63,421 nt of DNA, from contig NZ_JACJVN010000081.1 in the NCBI RefSeq assembly GCF_014212015.1, forward strand, positions 1-63,421, given 5' to 3'. A model generated the notes under the pieces. It ran no database searches. It saw only the letters and a list, made by a program, of their open reading frames with translations, and was not told the origin of the DNA. The position numbers were made by a program, and so were the translations under genes. Of this stretch, positions 25,169 through 35,170 are shown piece after piece. The first letter of the stretch is position 1, and every line of letters starts with the position of its first letter. Source of the DNA: Cohnella lubricantis (GTDB lineage Bacteria > Bacillota > Bacilli > Paenibacillales > Paenibacillaceae).

Positions 25169-25630
25169 TTATTCTCCAAACTGTTCCAATTGAATAATTT
25201 CCGAACGATTCAGCACTTCCGACAGATTAAGCAGAATAAGCAAGCGATTGTCGCCGATCTTGGCAACGCCGCTCAAATACTTCGCTTTGATGCCGCCGAC
25301 GACTTCCGGCGGAACATCGATCGTATCATCCATGATATCGATGACGTCGTTCGCCGAATCTACGATGAATCCGACCTCAAGCTCGTTCACCGCTACAATA
25401 ATAATGCGGGAATTGTCGCTCTCCGCCGTCTCCTCGAGTCCGAACCGGCCGCGCAGGTCGATGACCGGAATGACGATCCCCCGGAGGTTGATGACGCCTT
25501 TGACGAACGCCGGCGTCTTCGGAACGCGGGTGATCGGCATCATCCGTTCGATCGTGCGGACTTTATCCACCTCAATGCCATACTCTTCTTGCCCCAGCGC
25601 AAAGACGATTACCTTCAATTCCTCTGCCAT
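25169..25630 (-). CDS. cheW: Chemotaxis coupling protein CheW
   Basis: 153 residues of the CheW SH3-like fold: KVIVFALGQEEYGIEVDKVRTIE at the start, then ITRVPKTPAFVKGVINLRG and VIPVIDLRGRFG. It links receptors to CheA. 30 bp downstream of cheA. Confidence 0.97.
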   Translation of the reverse strand: MAEELKVIVFALGQEEYGIEVDKVRTIERMMPITRVPKTPAFVKGVINLRGIVIPVIDLRGRFGLEETAESDNSRIIIVAVNELEVGFIVDSANDVIDIMDDTIDVPPEVVGGIKAKYLSGVAKIGDNRLLILLNLSEVLNRSEIIQLEQFGE

Positions 25631-25660
25631 TGTCAGGCCCTCCCCATATCGAACGGATAT

Positions 25661-27748
25661 TTACTTGATGAGCGAATTCGGATCTACGATCAACGCGACT
25701 TGCCCGTCTCCGAGAATCGTCGCTCCGGAGATCAGCTTCTGATTGCCCAAATAGTTGCCAAGCGTCTTCAGGACGACCTCGCCTTGCGTGATGAATTCAT
25801 CCACCAGAACGGCAGCCATCTTATCGCCCTTGCGAATGATGACGGTCTCCGTCTCGGCTTCGCCATCTTCCCGGTAATCGGGAGAATTCAACACTTCTGC
25901 GAGCGATACGACCGGAATGACCGAATTGCGGTACTGAATTACCTTGTTGCCCTGCAGGTCCCGGATCTCATCGCGGCGGATGGCTGCCGTCTCAACGATA
26001 GACGAGAGCGGAATCGCGAATTTCTCCGAGCCGAGCTTGATGAGCATCGCCGAGATAATCGACAGCGTCAGCGGAAGCTGGATCGTGAATCTCGAGCCCT
26101 TGCCGAGCTCCGAGGTGACCGATACGCTGCCGCCAAGCGATTCGATCTTCGATTTGACGACATCGAGACCGACGCCACGCCCGGAGATGTCGGAGATCTT
26201 ATCCGCTGTGCTGAAGCCCGGAGCGAAGATCAGCATGTTGAGCTCGTCGTCGCTAAGCTTCTTCGCTTCTTCCTGCGTGATGACGCCGCGCTTGATGGCG
26301 ATCTCCGTCACCTTCGGACGGTTAATGCCGCCGCCGTCGTCCTCAATCTCGATGAAGACATGATTGCCGCTGTGGAAAGCCCGAAGCTGAACGGTTCCCG
26401 TCTCGGATTTGCCGGCGGCTGCGCGAGCGGCCGGCTGCTCGACGCCATGGTCGACCGAGTTGCGGATCAAGTGGACGAGCGGGTCGCCGATCTCGTCGAT
26501 GACCGTGCGATCCAGCTCGGTCTCTGCGCCCGTGATAACAAGATCAAGCTTCTTGTCAAGTGATTTCGCTAAATCCCGCACCATGCGGGGGAATCGGTTA
26601 AACACGCTCTCTACAGGCACCATCCGCAGCTTCAACACGATATTCTGAAGGTCCGAGCTGACTCTGGCCATGTGCTCCACCGTCTCGGTCAGATCGCCGC
26701 GGCGAACCTCCGAAGCCAGCTGTTCCAGCCGGGCGCGGTCGATAAGCAGCTCGCTGAACAAGTTCATCAGCGTATCCAGGCGCTCGATGTCGACGCGGAT
26801 TGTACGGCCGGATGCAGCGGCGCCTCCTGCCGCAGCAGTCCGCGGCGCAGCGTCCGCAGCTTTCGCAGCCGGCTTGGCGGCTTCCGCCCCGCTCGGGGCC
26901 GTTGCCGCTGCCCCTGCCGCCGTCTCGCGAACGGCCTGGAAGCTCTGCTGGCTGGTCGCTTCCTTCGATTGGTCCAGCTCTTCAAGCACCGAGCGGTCAA
27001 CTGGCAGGACGGTGACAGATTCGATTTCCGAAACTTTCAGAATACTCGCCGTTAACTCTTCCTGGCTTATACGAGAGATATAGTATACCGAGAAGCTCTT
27101 CTCGAATTTGTCCTGTTCGATATCCTGAACGGACGGATGCGACTTGACGACCTCGCCGTTCTTCTCCAGCAGGTCGAATACCATGTACGCGCGAACGGCC
27201 TTCAGCACGCAATCGTCGCGGATGAACACTTCGACGTGGAACACCGACAAGCCGCTGTCGATCGATTGCTCCAGCACCGATAGCTGGTATTGATCAAGCA
27301 GCATCTCGGTCGCCACCATCGGCTTGTCCGAAGCGGATGCCGATGCCGCCGCGCTAGAGCCCGGCGCTTCGCCGCGAACGATGGCCTTCAATTGCTCGAC
27401 CAAAGCGCTGACGTCCGCCTTGCCGGTCCCTCCATTCACGACGTCTTGCACCATGCCCTCGAGCGAGTCGAGACATTGGAAGATCGTGTCGAAGATCGTG
27501 CTGTTCATCTTAAGCTTCTCGTTGCGGACTAGGTCGAGCACGTTCTCCATGTCGTGCGTCAGCGACGCCAAATCCTCGAAGCCCATCGTCGCGGACATTC
27601 CTTTGAGCGTATGCGCGGAACGGAAGATGACCTGCACGATCCCGATATCCTCCGGTGCTTGTTCGAGTTTGAGCATGTTCTCGTTGAGCGATTGCAAGTG
27701 TTCGCCCGCTTCGTCGATAAAAATGGACAAGTACTGGTTCATTTCCAC
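25661..27748 (-). CDS. cheA: Chemotaxis histidine kinase CheA
   Basis: 695 residues. P1 with phospho-acceptor His46 (FRSAHTLKGMSATMGF); a P2-like CheY-binding part (~160-260); an Ala/Pro-rich linker (~270-315); P3 dimer helices; P4 ATPase with N box (HLIRNSVDHGVE), G1 (EDDGGGI) and G2 (GRGVGLDVV); and a C-terminal CheW-like P5. It receives receptor signals through CheW and phosphorylates CheY and CheB, both encoded in this operon. All kinase boxes are intact. Confidence 0.98.
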   Translation of the reverse strand: MEMNQYLSIFIDEAGEHLQSLNENMLKLEQAPEDIGIVQVIFRSAHTLKGMSATMGFEDLASLTHDMENVLDLVRNEKLKMNSTIFDTIFQCLDSLEGMVQDVVNGGTGKADVSALVEQLKAIVRGEAPGSSAAASASASDKPMVATEMLLDQYQLSVLEQSIDSGLSVFHVEVFIRDDCVLKAVRAYMVFDLLEKNGEVVKSHPSVQDIEQDKFEKSFSVYYISRISQEELTASILKVSEIESVTVLPVDRSVLEELDQSKEATSQQSFQAVRETAAGAAATAPSGAEAAKPAAKAADAAPRTAAAGGAAASGRTIRVDIERLDTLMNLFSELLIDRARLEQLASEVRRGDLTETVEHMARVSSDLQNIVLKLRMVPVESVFNRFPRMVRDLAKSLDKKLDLVITGAETELDRTVIDEIGDPLVHLIRNSVDHGVEQPAARAAAGKSETGTVQLRAFHSGNHVFIEIEDDGGGINRPKVTEIAIKRGVITQEEAKKLSDDELNMLIFAPGFSTADKISDISGRGVGLDVVKSKIESLGGSVSVTSELGKGSRFTIQLPLTLSIISAMLIKLGSEKFAIPLSSIVETAAIRRDEIRDLQGNKVIQYRNSVIPVVSLAEVLNSPDYREDGEAETETVIIRKGDKMAAVLVDEFITQGEVVLKTLGNYLGNQKLISGATILGDGQVALIVDPNSLIK

Positions 27749-27786
27749 TTACGGACACCTCCTGGTTGGCTGTTCTTGCCTCGATC

Positions 27787-29358
27787 CTAACTTTTGAGGG
27801 CGATCACCTCTTGAACGAGCGCCGGCGCGATTCGCTGCAGTTCAAGCACTTGCGAAGCGGCTCCGAGCTCGACCGCGCTGCGAGGCATTCCGTACACGAT
27901 GCACGTCTGCTCCGCTTCCGCAATCGTCGTCTCCGCCCCGTCGTCCCGCAGCGCCTTCATTCCCTTCGCGCCGTCGCTGCCCATCCCGGTCATGATGACG
28001 ACATGACGCTTCACCTGGGACAAGCCGATCAGCGATTCAAACAGGCGATCGACGGAAGGCTTGTGTCCGCTGCGCGGTTCCTCGTCCGTCAGCGCGATGC
28101 GATAGGATGACTGGGAGCTCCTAACTAACGCCATATGTTTGCCGCCCGGCGCGATATAGGCGGTGCCGGCTTGCACGCTGTCCCCGTCCTGCGCTTCACA
28201 TACCCGAATCTGCGAGAATGAATCCAGCCGCTGGGCGAGCGACTTCGTGAACTTCGGCGGCATGTGCTGAACGATTAGAATCGGCGCCGGGAAATCAGCG
28301 GGCAGCTTCGTCAGCACTTCATGCAGTGCGCGAGGTCCGCCAGTCGACGTGCCGATCGCGACCAAATGCCTGAAGTCGCCGGCGCCGGCGGGCGGCTTCC
28401 TGCCGCCATCCGGTTCGCCTGGCGCGCTCGCAGCTCTTGGCGGTGTCGCTAAGCGCCGCTGCATCGTCGGCTGTTCCGCTGCGCCTTGAGCGGGCGGCGA
28501 TGCTTGTGCGGGCGCTTTCCCTTTCAAAGCAGCCTTGGGCGGCTTGTCAGCCGCTTCGGGCACTAGAGGCGCCTTCGCCTGCTCCGGCGAAGGCCTGCGC
28601 CTCGTCTCCTGCTGCGCGATTGGACGCATGCTTGCCGGCGCAGGAGATCTTGTCGGCGCTGGCGGCGGAACGCTGGCGGCGGCAGCCTCCGGCTGGCGAG
28701 CGTGCGGCTCCGCTGAGGGAGCCTTCGGCTTGGGAAGCTGATCTTCCGACGTTGCCGCGCGATCGATAGCTTCCTTCGCGGCGTTCGGCACAGACGAATC
28801 CGCTAGCGGACTTGGCTGCGAGGCCTCTTCAATGGCGGATACACCTGAAGCCTCCTTATGCGAAGAAGAATCGGGTCCGTCCTCCTGCGGCAATTCGCCG
28901 TTAACGGCGTGGAGGTCTTCATAGGCGCCGGCCAGATTGCGGGAGCTTCCGCTTCTGACCATCTCCGCCGCGATATGTAATTTCTCGACCAGCTGCTCGC
29001 CGACTTGGCGAATATCCAGCTTAAGAGACGAGTCAGGCTTGCGAATGAAGTCGATCGCGCCGTATTGCAGCGCCCGGATCGTGTCGCGTGTGCCGTTGTC
29101 CGTCACCGCCGAGATCATAATGACTGGAGTCGGCCGCACGGCCATGAGACGTTTGAGCGCCTCCAATCCGTTCATCTGCGGCATTTCTAGATCCATCGTG
29201 ACGATATCTGGAGCAAGCGCAAGCACTCGTTCGAGCGCCTCCATCCCGTCGGATGCCGTACCTGCCACTTCAAATGCCGGATCCTCCGAGATGAAGTCGC
29301 TGAACACCTTGCGCATGAAAGGGGAATCGTCAACGACCAGAACTTTGAATATCGACAT
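27787..29358 (-). CDS. cheB: Protein-glutamate methylesterase CheB with very long linker
   Basis: 523 residues, against ~350-360 in Bacillus and E. coli. A receiver domain (1-~125; acidic Asp10, Asp11 and phospho-site Asp56) is followed by a ~185-residue Pro/Ala/Lys-rich low-complexity linker (~145-328), then the methylesterase domain with the catalytic triad Ser338 (IGTSTGG), His365 (VQHMPP) and Asp462 (GMGSDG). It removes methyl groups from receptors when phosphorylated by CheA. The linker is the odd feature; codon pattern gives no sign of frameshift. It lies between flhG and cheA. Confidence 0.96.
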   Translation of the reverse strand: MSIFKVLVVDDSPFMRKVFSDFISEDPAFEVAGTASDGMEALERVLALAPDIVTMDLEMPQMNGLEALKRLMAVRPTPVIMISAVTDNGTRDTIRALQYGAIDFIRKPDSSLKLDIRQVGEQLVEKLHIAAEMVRSGSSRNLAGAYEDLHAVNGELPQEDGPDSSSHKEASGVSAIEEASQPSPLADSSVPNAAKEAIDRAATSEDQLPKPKAPSAEPHARQPEAAAASVPPPAPTRSPAPASMRPIAQQETRRRPSPEQAKAPLVPEAADKPPKAALKGKAPAQASPPAQGAAEQPTMQRRLATPPRAASAPGEPDGGRKPPAGAGDFRHLVAIGTSTGGPRALHEVLTKLPADFPAPILIVQHMPPKFTKSLAQRLDSFSQIRVCEAQDGDSVQAGTAYIAPGGKHMALVRSSQSSYRIALTDEEPRSGHKPSVDRLFESLIGLSQVKRHVVIMTGMGSDGAKGMKALRDDGAETTIAEAEQTCIVYGMPRSAVELGAASQVLELQRIAPALVQEVIALKS

Positions 29359-29453
29359 GCGGTTTCCCCCCCTTTCATTATCTAAGTTGTATGAGCGAGG
29401 AAGCTATGATCGGAATACCGCAACAGCTAGCCGATGAATCCTTCGCCGCTTGC

Positions 29454-30317
29454 TCATCGCCATAATCGGCGCATGCGCTGCAGGAACGATCGAACGTCTC
29501 CTTCCTTCTCCTTCGTCTCTTCGGACAAGAACTTCGCCGCGATCCTGTCAATGCCGCGGACGGCAGCGCTGTCCGGGAAGGCGACCGACAACGCCGTCTG
29601 CCGCTTGACTGCTTTGGTCACATGATTATCGTCCGGTACGAAGCCAAGAACCGGCAGCTCAATGCCCAGATACTTGTCCGCGACATGCCGAATGTTGTCC
29701 GCTGTCTGCTGGCCTTCCCGGTCGTCGCTGACCCGGTTGACGATAAGGCGGAAGTCCACCTGATGCCCCATCGTGTTCACCATCTTGATCAGCGCATAAG
29801 CGTCCGTGATCGAGGTCGGTTCCGGCGTCGTCACGACAATCGTCTCCTGGGCGGCGGTGATGAACCGGACCGTCTCCTTCGACAATCCCGCGCCGGTATC
29901 GAACAGCAGGAAGTCGACCTCGCCGTGCAGCCTGCTGATCTGGTCGGCGAAGTACTCCAGCTCATCGTCGCTAAGCCGCACCAGATCCTTGAATCCGGAG
30001 CCGCCTCCGATGAATTGAAGGCCGTGCGGTCCGGTCTGGATAATCTCCCAGATCGTCTTCTCACGCCTGAGCAGATGAAGCAGGTTATACTGCGTCGGGA
30101 TGCCCAGCAGCACGTCGATGTTGGCCATGCCGATATCGGCGTCGAAGAGCAATACGCTGTAGCCTCTCTTCTGCAGGGCAAGAGCGAAGTTTAGGCTGAA
30201 ATTCGATTTGCCGACGCCGCCTTTGCCGCTCGTTACCGTAACGATCCGAGTATGGCGGGCCGCCGGGCCGTCTCGGTTCAGCACCATATGCCTTAACGCC
30301 TGCGCCTGGTCATGCAT
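29454..30317 (-). CDS. flhG: Flagellar number regulator FlhG (YlxH), MinD-like ATPase
   Basis: 287 residues from the ATG at 30317; the longer open frame overlaps flhF. Deviant Walker A SGKGGVGKSN at 30-39, DADIGMANIDVLLG around 60 and LLFDTGAGLS near 145 are MinD/ParA features. It works with FlhF to set flagellar number and place, and in Bacillus it brings C-ring proteins FliM/FliY to assembly. It overlaps the flhF stop by 8 bp. Confidence 0.96.
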   Translation of the reverse strand: MHDQAQALRHMVLNRDGPAARHTRIVTVTSGKGGVGKSNFSLNFALALQKRGYSVLLFDADIGMANIDVLLGIPTQYNLLHLLRREKTIWEIIQTGPHGLQFIGGGSGFKDLVRLSDDELEYFADQISRLHGEVDFLLFDTGAGLSKETVRFITAAQETIVVTTPEPTSITDAYALIKMVNTMGHQVDFRLIVNRVSDDREGQQTADNIRHVADKYLGIELPVLGFVPDDNHVTKAVKRQTALSVAFPDSAAVRGIDRIAAKFLSEETKEKEGDVRSFLQRMRRLWR

Positions 30318-31920
30318 GGGTGATCTCCCCCAGCAATCGCCCGACGATCTCATCCGGATCAAAAGAACGAATATCGTCCGGCACAGTCTGCCCGCAAGTA
30401 ATATAAGTAATCTCGAAGCCGAATTCCCGGGCGAGATTGAGAATGCAGCCGACCGAGTCGGTCTCGTCAAGCTTCGTGAACAGCAGCCGCCGTACGCCGT
30501 ACTTAGCGAACTGTTCAGCCACCTGCCTCATATCGTCATACTTGTGCGTCAAGCTCAGCACGAGCATGCTCTCCGCTTGCTGGCCCGGCGCGAGCAAGCT
30601 GTTCACTTCCGAGACGAACAGCTCGTTGCGGTAATTGCGCCCCGCCGTATCCATGAAGATCAGATCCCGTTCTTCCAGCTTGTTGTATGCCCGCGTAAGC
30701 TCGGACGAGGAGAATACCACTTCCAGCGGAATGTTCAGGATATCCGCGTATGTCCGAAGCTGGTCGACCGCTGCGATTCGATACGTGTCCGCCGTGATGA
30801 ATCCGACCGAGCGGCGATGAACGAAGGCTTGATCGGCCGCCAGCTTGGCGATCGTCGTCGTCTTCCCGACGCCGGTCGGACCGACGAAGTTCACGATGCG
30901 CGTCGTCTCGGAGATGCCCGTCCCGGCGGCAGGCAGCAACCACTGCCGCAGCACCGCGCGAGCTTCCTCCATGGCGGCTGCCTCACCGCTCTCTTCCTTG
31001 GCCGCGAGACGTTCCCCCACCTCTTCGGCGAACTGCTGAACGTATTTGGGGTCGACCCCCTGCTTCGCTAATTGCCTCGACAAGGCCATGACCTCGTCCG
31101 GCAAGCTGCGGAACATCTGCTGCCGGCTCGCCTGCAGCATCATCTCCCTCATCGCGCGAATCTCCTGCAGCAAAGCGGCCGTATCGCTGTTGGCCTCCGG
31201 GTTGGACTTTCCGCTCGGATACGCTTCGGCAGCGTTGGCGCTAACGGCTGTCAGCGGGGACTCCGCTCGAACAGCCTGGGTGGCTGCCGGCTCGATGGCC
31301 GCAAGCGCCGGTCTAGCGGCTGCGGCTTCTTCAGCCATAGCCGGAGCCTTCGCTTCCGGCTTGGCTGCCTGCGCCAGCGCGGCGAGAATCTCCATCGCCG
31401 CTTCCTCATCCGCCGCCGCCCGCGGCGGCGCGGCTGCGGCGATCGTCTGCGGCGCAGGCTTCGCTGCGGCATTCGCCTGCGGCGGCGCCGATGGCGCGGC
31501 GGCGCTGTAGCGGCCGCGCGCCACCGCCGGCGGCACCCACGCAGCCGCGGGAGCTTCCGGCTCCGCTGCGATCGCGATGCCGCCGCCAGCCTCAGCCGCT
31601 GCTGGCCATGAAGCGCCAGCGGCGGCTACGGCAGCCACGGCTGCGCTAGCCTGCGCTGTCTGCTTCGCCGTAGCTGCGCTTGCCAGCACAGCCGGCGCAG
31701 ACGCGAGCGGCGAGGCCTTGGCTTGCTGGCGCGGCTTCGGCTTCGCCGCCGCTTCATCGACCGCGGCGATGACCTCCACCCGCTTCTTGCGGAACATGCC
31801 AAGAAATCCGCCGATACGGATCTCCTTCGTATTCAGAATAACGGCGTCCGAGCCAAGCTCGCTGCGGATCATCTGAACCGCTTCAGGCAGATCGTTCACT
31901 AGATATCGTTTGACCTTCAT
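30310..31920 (-). CDS. flhF: SRP-type GTPase FlhF with long Ala-rich linker
   Basis: 536 residues; B. subtilis FlhF is ~366. The basic N-terminal B domain (1-~55, MKVKRYLVNDLPEAVQMIRSE) is joined by a ~190-residue Ala/Pro-rich linker (~55-245) to the NG domain, with P-loop [10 protein letters not shown] at 347-356, G3 region DTAGR at ~433 and TKLDETDS near 495. It directs flagellar placement. The linker accounts for the extra length and, like the CheB linker, looks like expanded low-complexity sequence. Start overlaps the flhA stop (ATGA). Confidence 0.96.
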   Translation of the reverse strand: MKVKRYLVNDLPEAVQMIRSELGSDAVILNTKEIRIGGFLGMFRKKRVEVIAAVDEAAAKPKPRQQAKASPLASAPAVLASAATAKQTAQASAAVAAVAAAGASWPAAAEAGGGIAIAAEPEAPAAAWVPPAVARGRYSAAAPSAPPQANAAAKPAPQTIAAAAPPRAAADEEAAMEILAALAQAAKPEAKAPAMAEEAAAARPALAAIEPAATQAVRAESPLTAVSANAAEAYPSGKSNPEANSDTAALLQEIRAMREMMLQASRQQMFRSLPDEVMALSRQLAKQGVDPKYVQQFAEEVGERLAAKEESGEAAAMEEARAVLRQWLLPAAGTGISETTRIVNFVGPTGVGKTTTIAKLAADQAFVHRRSVGFITADTYRIAAVDQLRTYADILNIPLEVVFSSSELTRAYNKLEERDLIFMDTAGRNYRNELFVSEVNSLLAPGQQAESMLVLSLTHKYDDMRQVAEQFAKYGVRRLLFTKLDETDSVGCILNLAREFGFEITYITCGQTVPDDIRSFDPDEIVGRLLGEITHA

Positions 31921-33950
31921 GCGTTCACCACCCCGACGCTTTGCACTTCAATATTGGGTTCTAACTCGCTGTACGATAGGACCGGTATATCCTGCATGGT
32001 CCGCTCCAGCAACTGGCGCATGTACATGCGAATCGTTGGCGATGTCAGTATGATCGGCTGCTGGCCCATCTGCGCGACTCGGCTTACCTGCTCGGAGAGC
32101 CGTTGATAGATCGATTGCGAGGATGCCGGATCTAGCGCCAGGTAGCTTCCTTGGTCGGATTGCTGGACAGCCTCCGCAATTCTCTTCTCAATGGCGGGGC
32201 TGACCGTGATAACCTTCAGCGGCTCGCTAGGCGATGCGTACTGCTGTGTAATCTGCCGCGACAGCGCCTGGCGAACGTATTCCGTCAGCACTTCCGGATC
32301 CTTCGTGAATTTGCCGTAATCGGCCAGCGTCTCGAAGATCGTCACCAGATCGCGGATCGAGATCTTCTCTTTTAGCAGCTTGGCGAGCACCTTCTGAAGC
32401 TCTCCGATCGACAGCGTCCCCGGAATGAGCTCTTCCACCAAGGCGGCATGGCTCTCCTTGACGCTGTCCGCGAGCGCCTTCGTCTCTTGCCTTCCCAGCA
32501 GCTCGTGCGCATATTTCTTGATTACTTCCGTCAGATGCGTAGCAACGACCGAAGGCGGATCGACAACGGTATATCCGGCCATCTCCGCCCGCTCCTTGGT
32601 CGCTTCGTCGATCCATAGGGCAGGCAGGCCGAATGCCGGCTCCTTCGTCTCAATGCCGGTGACGGAGTCGTCGTCGAATCCGGGACTCATGGCCAAGTAG
32701 TGATTTAGCAATAATTCGCCACGAGCCACCAAATTTCCTTTCATTTTGATCACATATTCGTTCGGTTTAAGTTGAATATTGTCGCGAATTCGGATGACAG
32801 GGACGATTAGTCCCATCTCAAGCGCGCATTGGCGACGGATCATAATGATTCGATCCAGCAGATCCCCGCCCTGCTGCGTATCCGCGAGCGGGATCAGCCC
32901 GTAGCCGAACTCGAATTCGATCGGATCTACCTGGAGTAAGCTGATTACGCTCTCCGGGCTGCGAACTTCCTCGATCTCCTTCTCTTCGACCAGCAGATCC
33001 TCTTCCACGCGCTTCCGCTTCATATTCAATTGCAGGCGGTAAGCGGCAATCGCCAGAATGATCGCATACGGAATCGTCGCGAAGAACCCGATCGGCGTCA
33101 TGATGCCGAGCATCGCGATCGTGCCGGCAACGATATAGAGAAGATTCGGGTAGCGCAGCAGCTGCTTCGACAAATCATGCGCCATATTGCCTTCCGAAGC
33201 GGCGCGCGTGACAATGATGCCCGTCGCCGTGCTGATCAGAAGCGCCGGAATCTGGCTGACCAACCCGTCGCCGATCGTCAGAATCGAATACGTGTTCAGC
33301 GCTTTGGAGAAGTCGAAGCCGTGAACAGCCATGCCGATGATGAAGCCGCCGATCAGGTTGATGAGCAGGATGATGATGCTCGCGACGGCGTCCCCTTTAA
33401 CGAACTTGCTGGCGCCGTCCATCGCGCCGTAGAAGTCGGCTTCCTTCTCGATCTTCTCGCGCCGATCCTTCGCCTGCTGCTCGTTGATCATACCCGCATT
33501 CAGATCGGCGTCGATGCTCATCTGCTTGCCCGGCATCGCATCGAGCGTGAATCTCGCCGCGACTTCCGACACGCGCTCAGCGCCTTTGGTAATGACGATA
33601 AATTGGACGACCACAAGAATAAGGAATACAACGAAGCCGATGGCGAGCTCGCCGCCGGCCACGAACTTGCCGAACGTAGAGACGACTCTGCCCGCTTCGC
33701 CGTCCCGAAGAATAAGCCGCGTCGTCGAGATGTTCAAGGCGAGCCGGAACAGAGTCGTGATCAGCAGCAGCGTCGGGAAGATCGAGAAGTTAAGCGCGTC
33801 GGTCGTGTTCATCGAGATGAGCAGGATCATCAGCGCCGCCGAGATATTGACGATGAGCAGAATATCCAGAAGCTGGTGAGGGATAGGAAGGACCATCATC
33901 AGGACGATGCCGATGATGCCGACAAGTATGCTTAAGTCCCGAATTCTCAT
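31917..33950 (-). CDS. flhA: Flagellar type III export gate protein FlhA
   Basis: 677 residues, the normal size. The N-terminal ~310 residues hold about eight membrane helices; the FHIPEP-family stretch (STTRLILRDGEAG, key RLILR; then GELAIGFVVFLILVVVQF) lies near 75-120. The cytoplasmic C-terminal part (~330-677) forms the docking platform for substrate-chaperone pairs. Works with FlhB, FliPQR and FliI, all encoded nearby. Confidence 0.98.
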   Translation of the reverse strand: MRIRDLSILVGIIGIVLMMVLPIPHQLLDILLIVNISAALMILLISMNTTDALNFSIFPTLLLITTLFRLALNISTTRLILRDGEAGRVVSTFGKFVAGGELAIGFVVFLILVVVQFIVITKGAERVSEVAARFTLDAMPGKQMSIDADLNAGMINEQQAKDRREKIEKEADFYGAMDGASKFVKGDAVASIIILLINLIGGFIIGMAVHGFDFSKALNTYSILTIGDGLVSQIPALLISTATGIIVTRAASEGNMAHDLSKQLLRYPNLLYIVAGTIAMLGIMTPIGFFATIPYAIILAIAAYRLQLNMKRKRVEEDLLVEEKEIEEVRSPESVISLLQVDPIEFEFGYGLIPLADTQQGGDLLDRIIMIRRQCALEMGLIVPVIRIRDNIQLKPNEYVIKMKGNLVARGELLLNHYLAMSPGFDDDSVTGIETKEPAFGLPALWIDEATKERAEMAGYTVVDPPSVVATHLTEVIKKYAHELLGRQETKALADSVKESHAALVEELIPGTLSIGELQKVLAKLLKEKISIRDLVTIFETLADYGKFTKDPEVLTEYVRQALSRQITQQYASPSEPLKVITVSPAIEKRIAEAVQQSDQGSYLALDPASSQSIYQRLSEQVSRVAQMGQQPIILTSPTIRMYMRQLLERTMQDIPVLSYSELEPNIEVQSVGVVNA

Positions 33951-34028
33951 AGCGGTATTCCTCCCTCTTCTGACTTCGTGCGATAAGAATTTACTAGATG
34001 AGAGCCGGCGGCCGGACGCGAGGTCCGA

Positions 34029-35126
34029 TTACCCCCGGCGGCGTCCGCCTTTCAAGCGGTATACGTAAGCCAGCACTTCCGCGACGGCTTGGAACAGGTC
34101 GGCCGGGATCGAATCCCCGATCTCCGTCCGATCGTACAGCGCGCGGGCGAGCGGTTTATTTTCCATCGTTATGACGTTGTGCTGCTTGGCGATCTCGCGA
34201 ATGCGAAGTGCCAAGTAATCCTGTCCTTTGGCGATAACCTTCGGCGCATCCATCTTCGTGCCGTCGTACTGCAGCGCGACCGCGAAGTGGGTCGGGTTCG
34301 TGATGATGACATCGGCCTTGGGGACCTCCTGCATCATCCGCATGATCGCCATTCGGCGCTGCCGTTCCCGGATCTTGCCTTTGATGAGCGGGTCGCCTTC
34401 CGCGTTCTTGTGCTCGTCCTTGATGTCTTGCTTGCTCATTCGAAGACTCTTCTCATACGAATACTTCTGATAGTAGTAGTCTCCGATAGCGAGAACGAAC
34501 ATCAGCACGCCGAACAGCAACGTGAGCCGAATCGTCAAGCTGCCGGTATAGGAGAAGATATCGACAATCGGCACATGGGCGAGCATGAGAACGCGGTCCT
34601 TGGCGGACCACAGCACCAGATAGACGATCAGGCCGGTCGCGAACAGCTTCAGCATGCTCTTGGCGAACTCGACGAGCGACCGAACGCCAAACAGCTTTTT
34701 GAACCCGTTAATCGGATCCAGTACGCTCAATTTGAACTTCAGCGGCTCTGTCGTGAACAGGAAGCCGATCTGCATGTAGCTCACCGCGAAGGCGGTGACA
34801 ATGACGGCGATAAAGATTGGAGCGAGGAAGATGAGCATCTGCCCCGAATAACGGCTCAGCATGCCGAGCACGTTCGCTTCCGTCACTTCCATGGTCAAGC
34901 CGTGCAGCAATACGTCGCTGAACAGCCGAAGGATGCGTTCCCAGAAAAAAGAGCCCAGCATAAGGAACAAAGAGGCGCAGACGATAAGCGCTACGGAGCT
35001 GACCAGTTCTTGGCTCTTGGCGACCTGGCCTTTGTTCCGCGCATCATTCCTCTTCTTTGGGGTGGCCTTCTCCGTCTTCTCGCCCGCGAACAACTGCAGG
35101 TCCATTCGAAGCTGATAACGGGCCAT
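34029..35126 (-). CDS. flhB: Flagellar export switch protein FlhB
   Basis: 365 residues. Four membrane helices in the first ~220 residues; the self-cleaving NPTH is at 277-280, after IKDEHKNAEGDPLIKGKIR (linker contact). Cleavage changes export from rod/hook to filament proteins. ATG at 35126 with AAGGAGGG upstream; first ~30 residues are basic. A 78-bp gap with no clear signal separates it from flhA. Confidence 0.98.
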   Translation of the reverse strand: MARYQLRMDLQLFAGEKTEKATPKKRNDARNKGQVAKSQELVSSVALIVCASLFLMLGSFFWERILRLFSDVLLHGLTMEVTEANVLGMLSRYSGQMLIFLAPIFIAVIVTAFAVSYMQIGFLFTTEPLKFKLSVLDPINGFKKLFGVRSLVEFAKSMLKLFATGLIVYLVLWSAKDRVLMLAHVPIVDIFSYTGSLTIRLTLLFGVLMFVLAIGDYYYQKYSYEKSLRMSKQDIKDEHKNAEGDPLIKGKIRERQRRMAIMRMMQEVPKADVIITNPTHFAVALQYDGTKMDAPKVIAKGQDYLALRIREIAKQHNVITMENKPLARALYDRTEIGDSIPADLFQAVAEVLAYVYRLKGGRRRG

Positions 35127-35170
35127 CGGTCAGGCACCCTCCTTGCGGTTCCGCTTCCGCCAAGCCGTCC

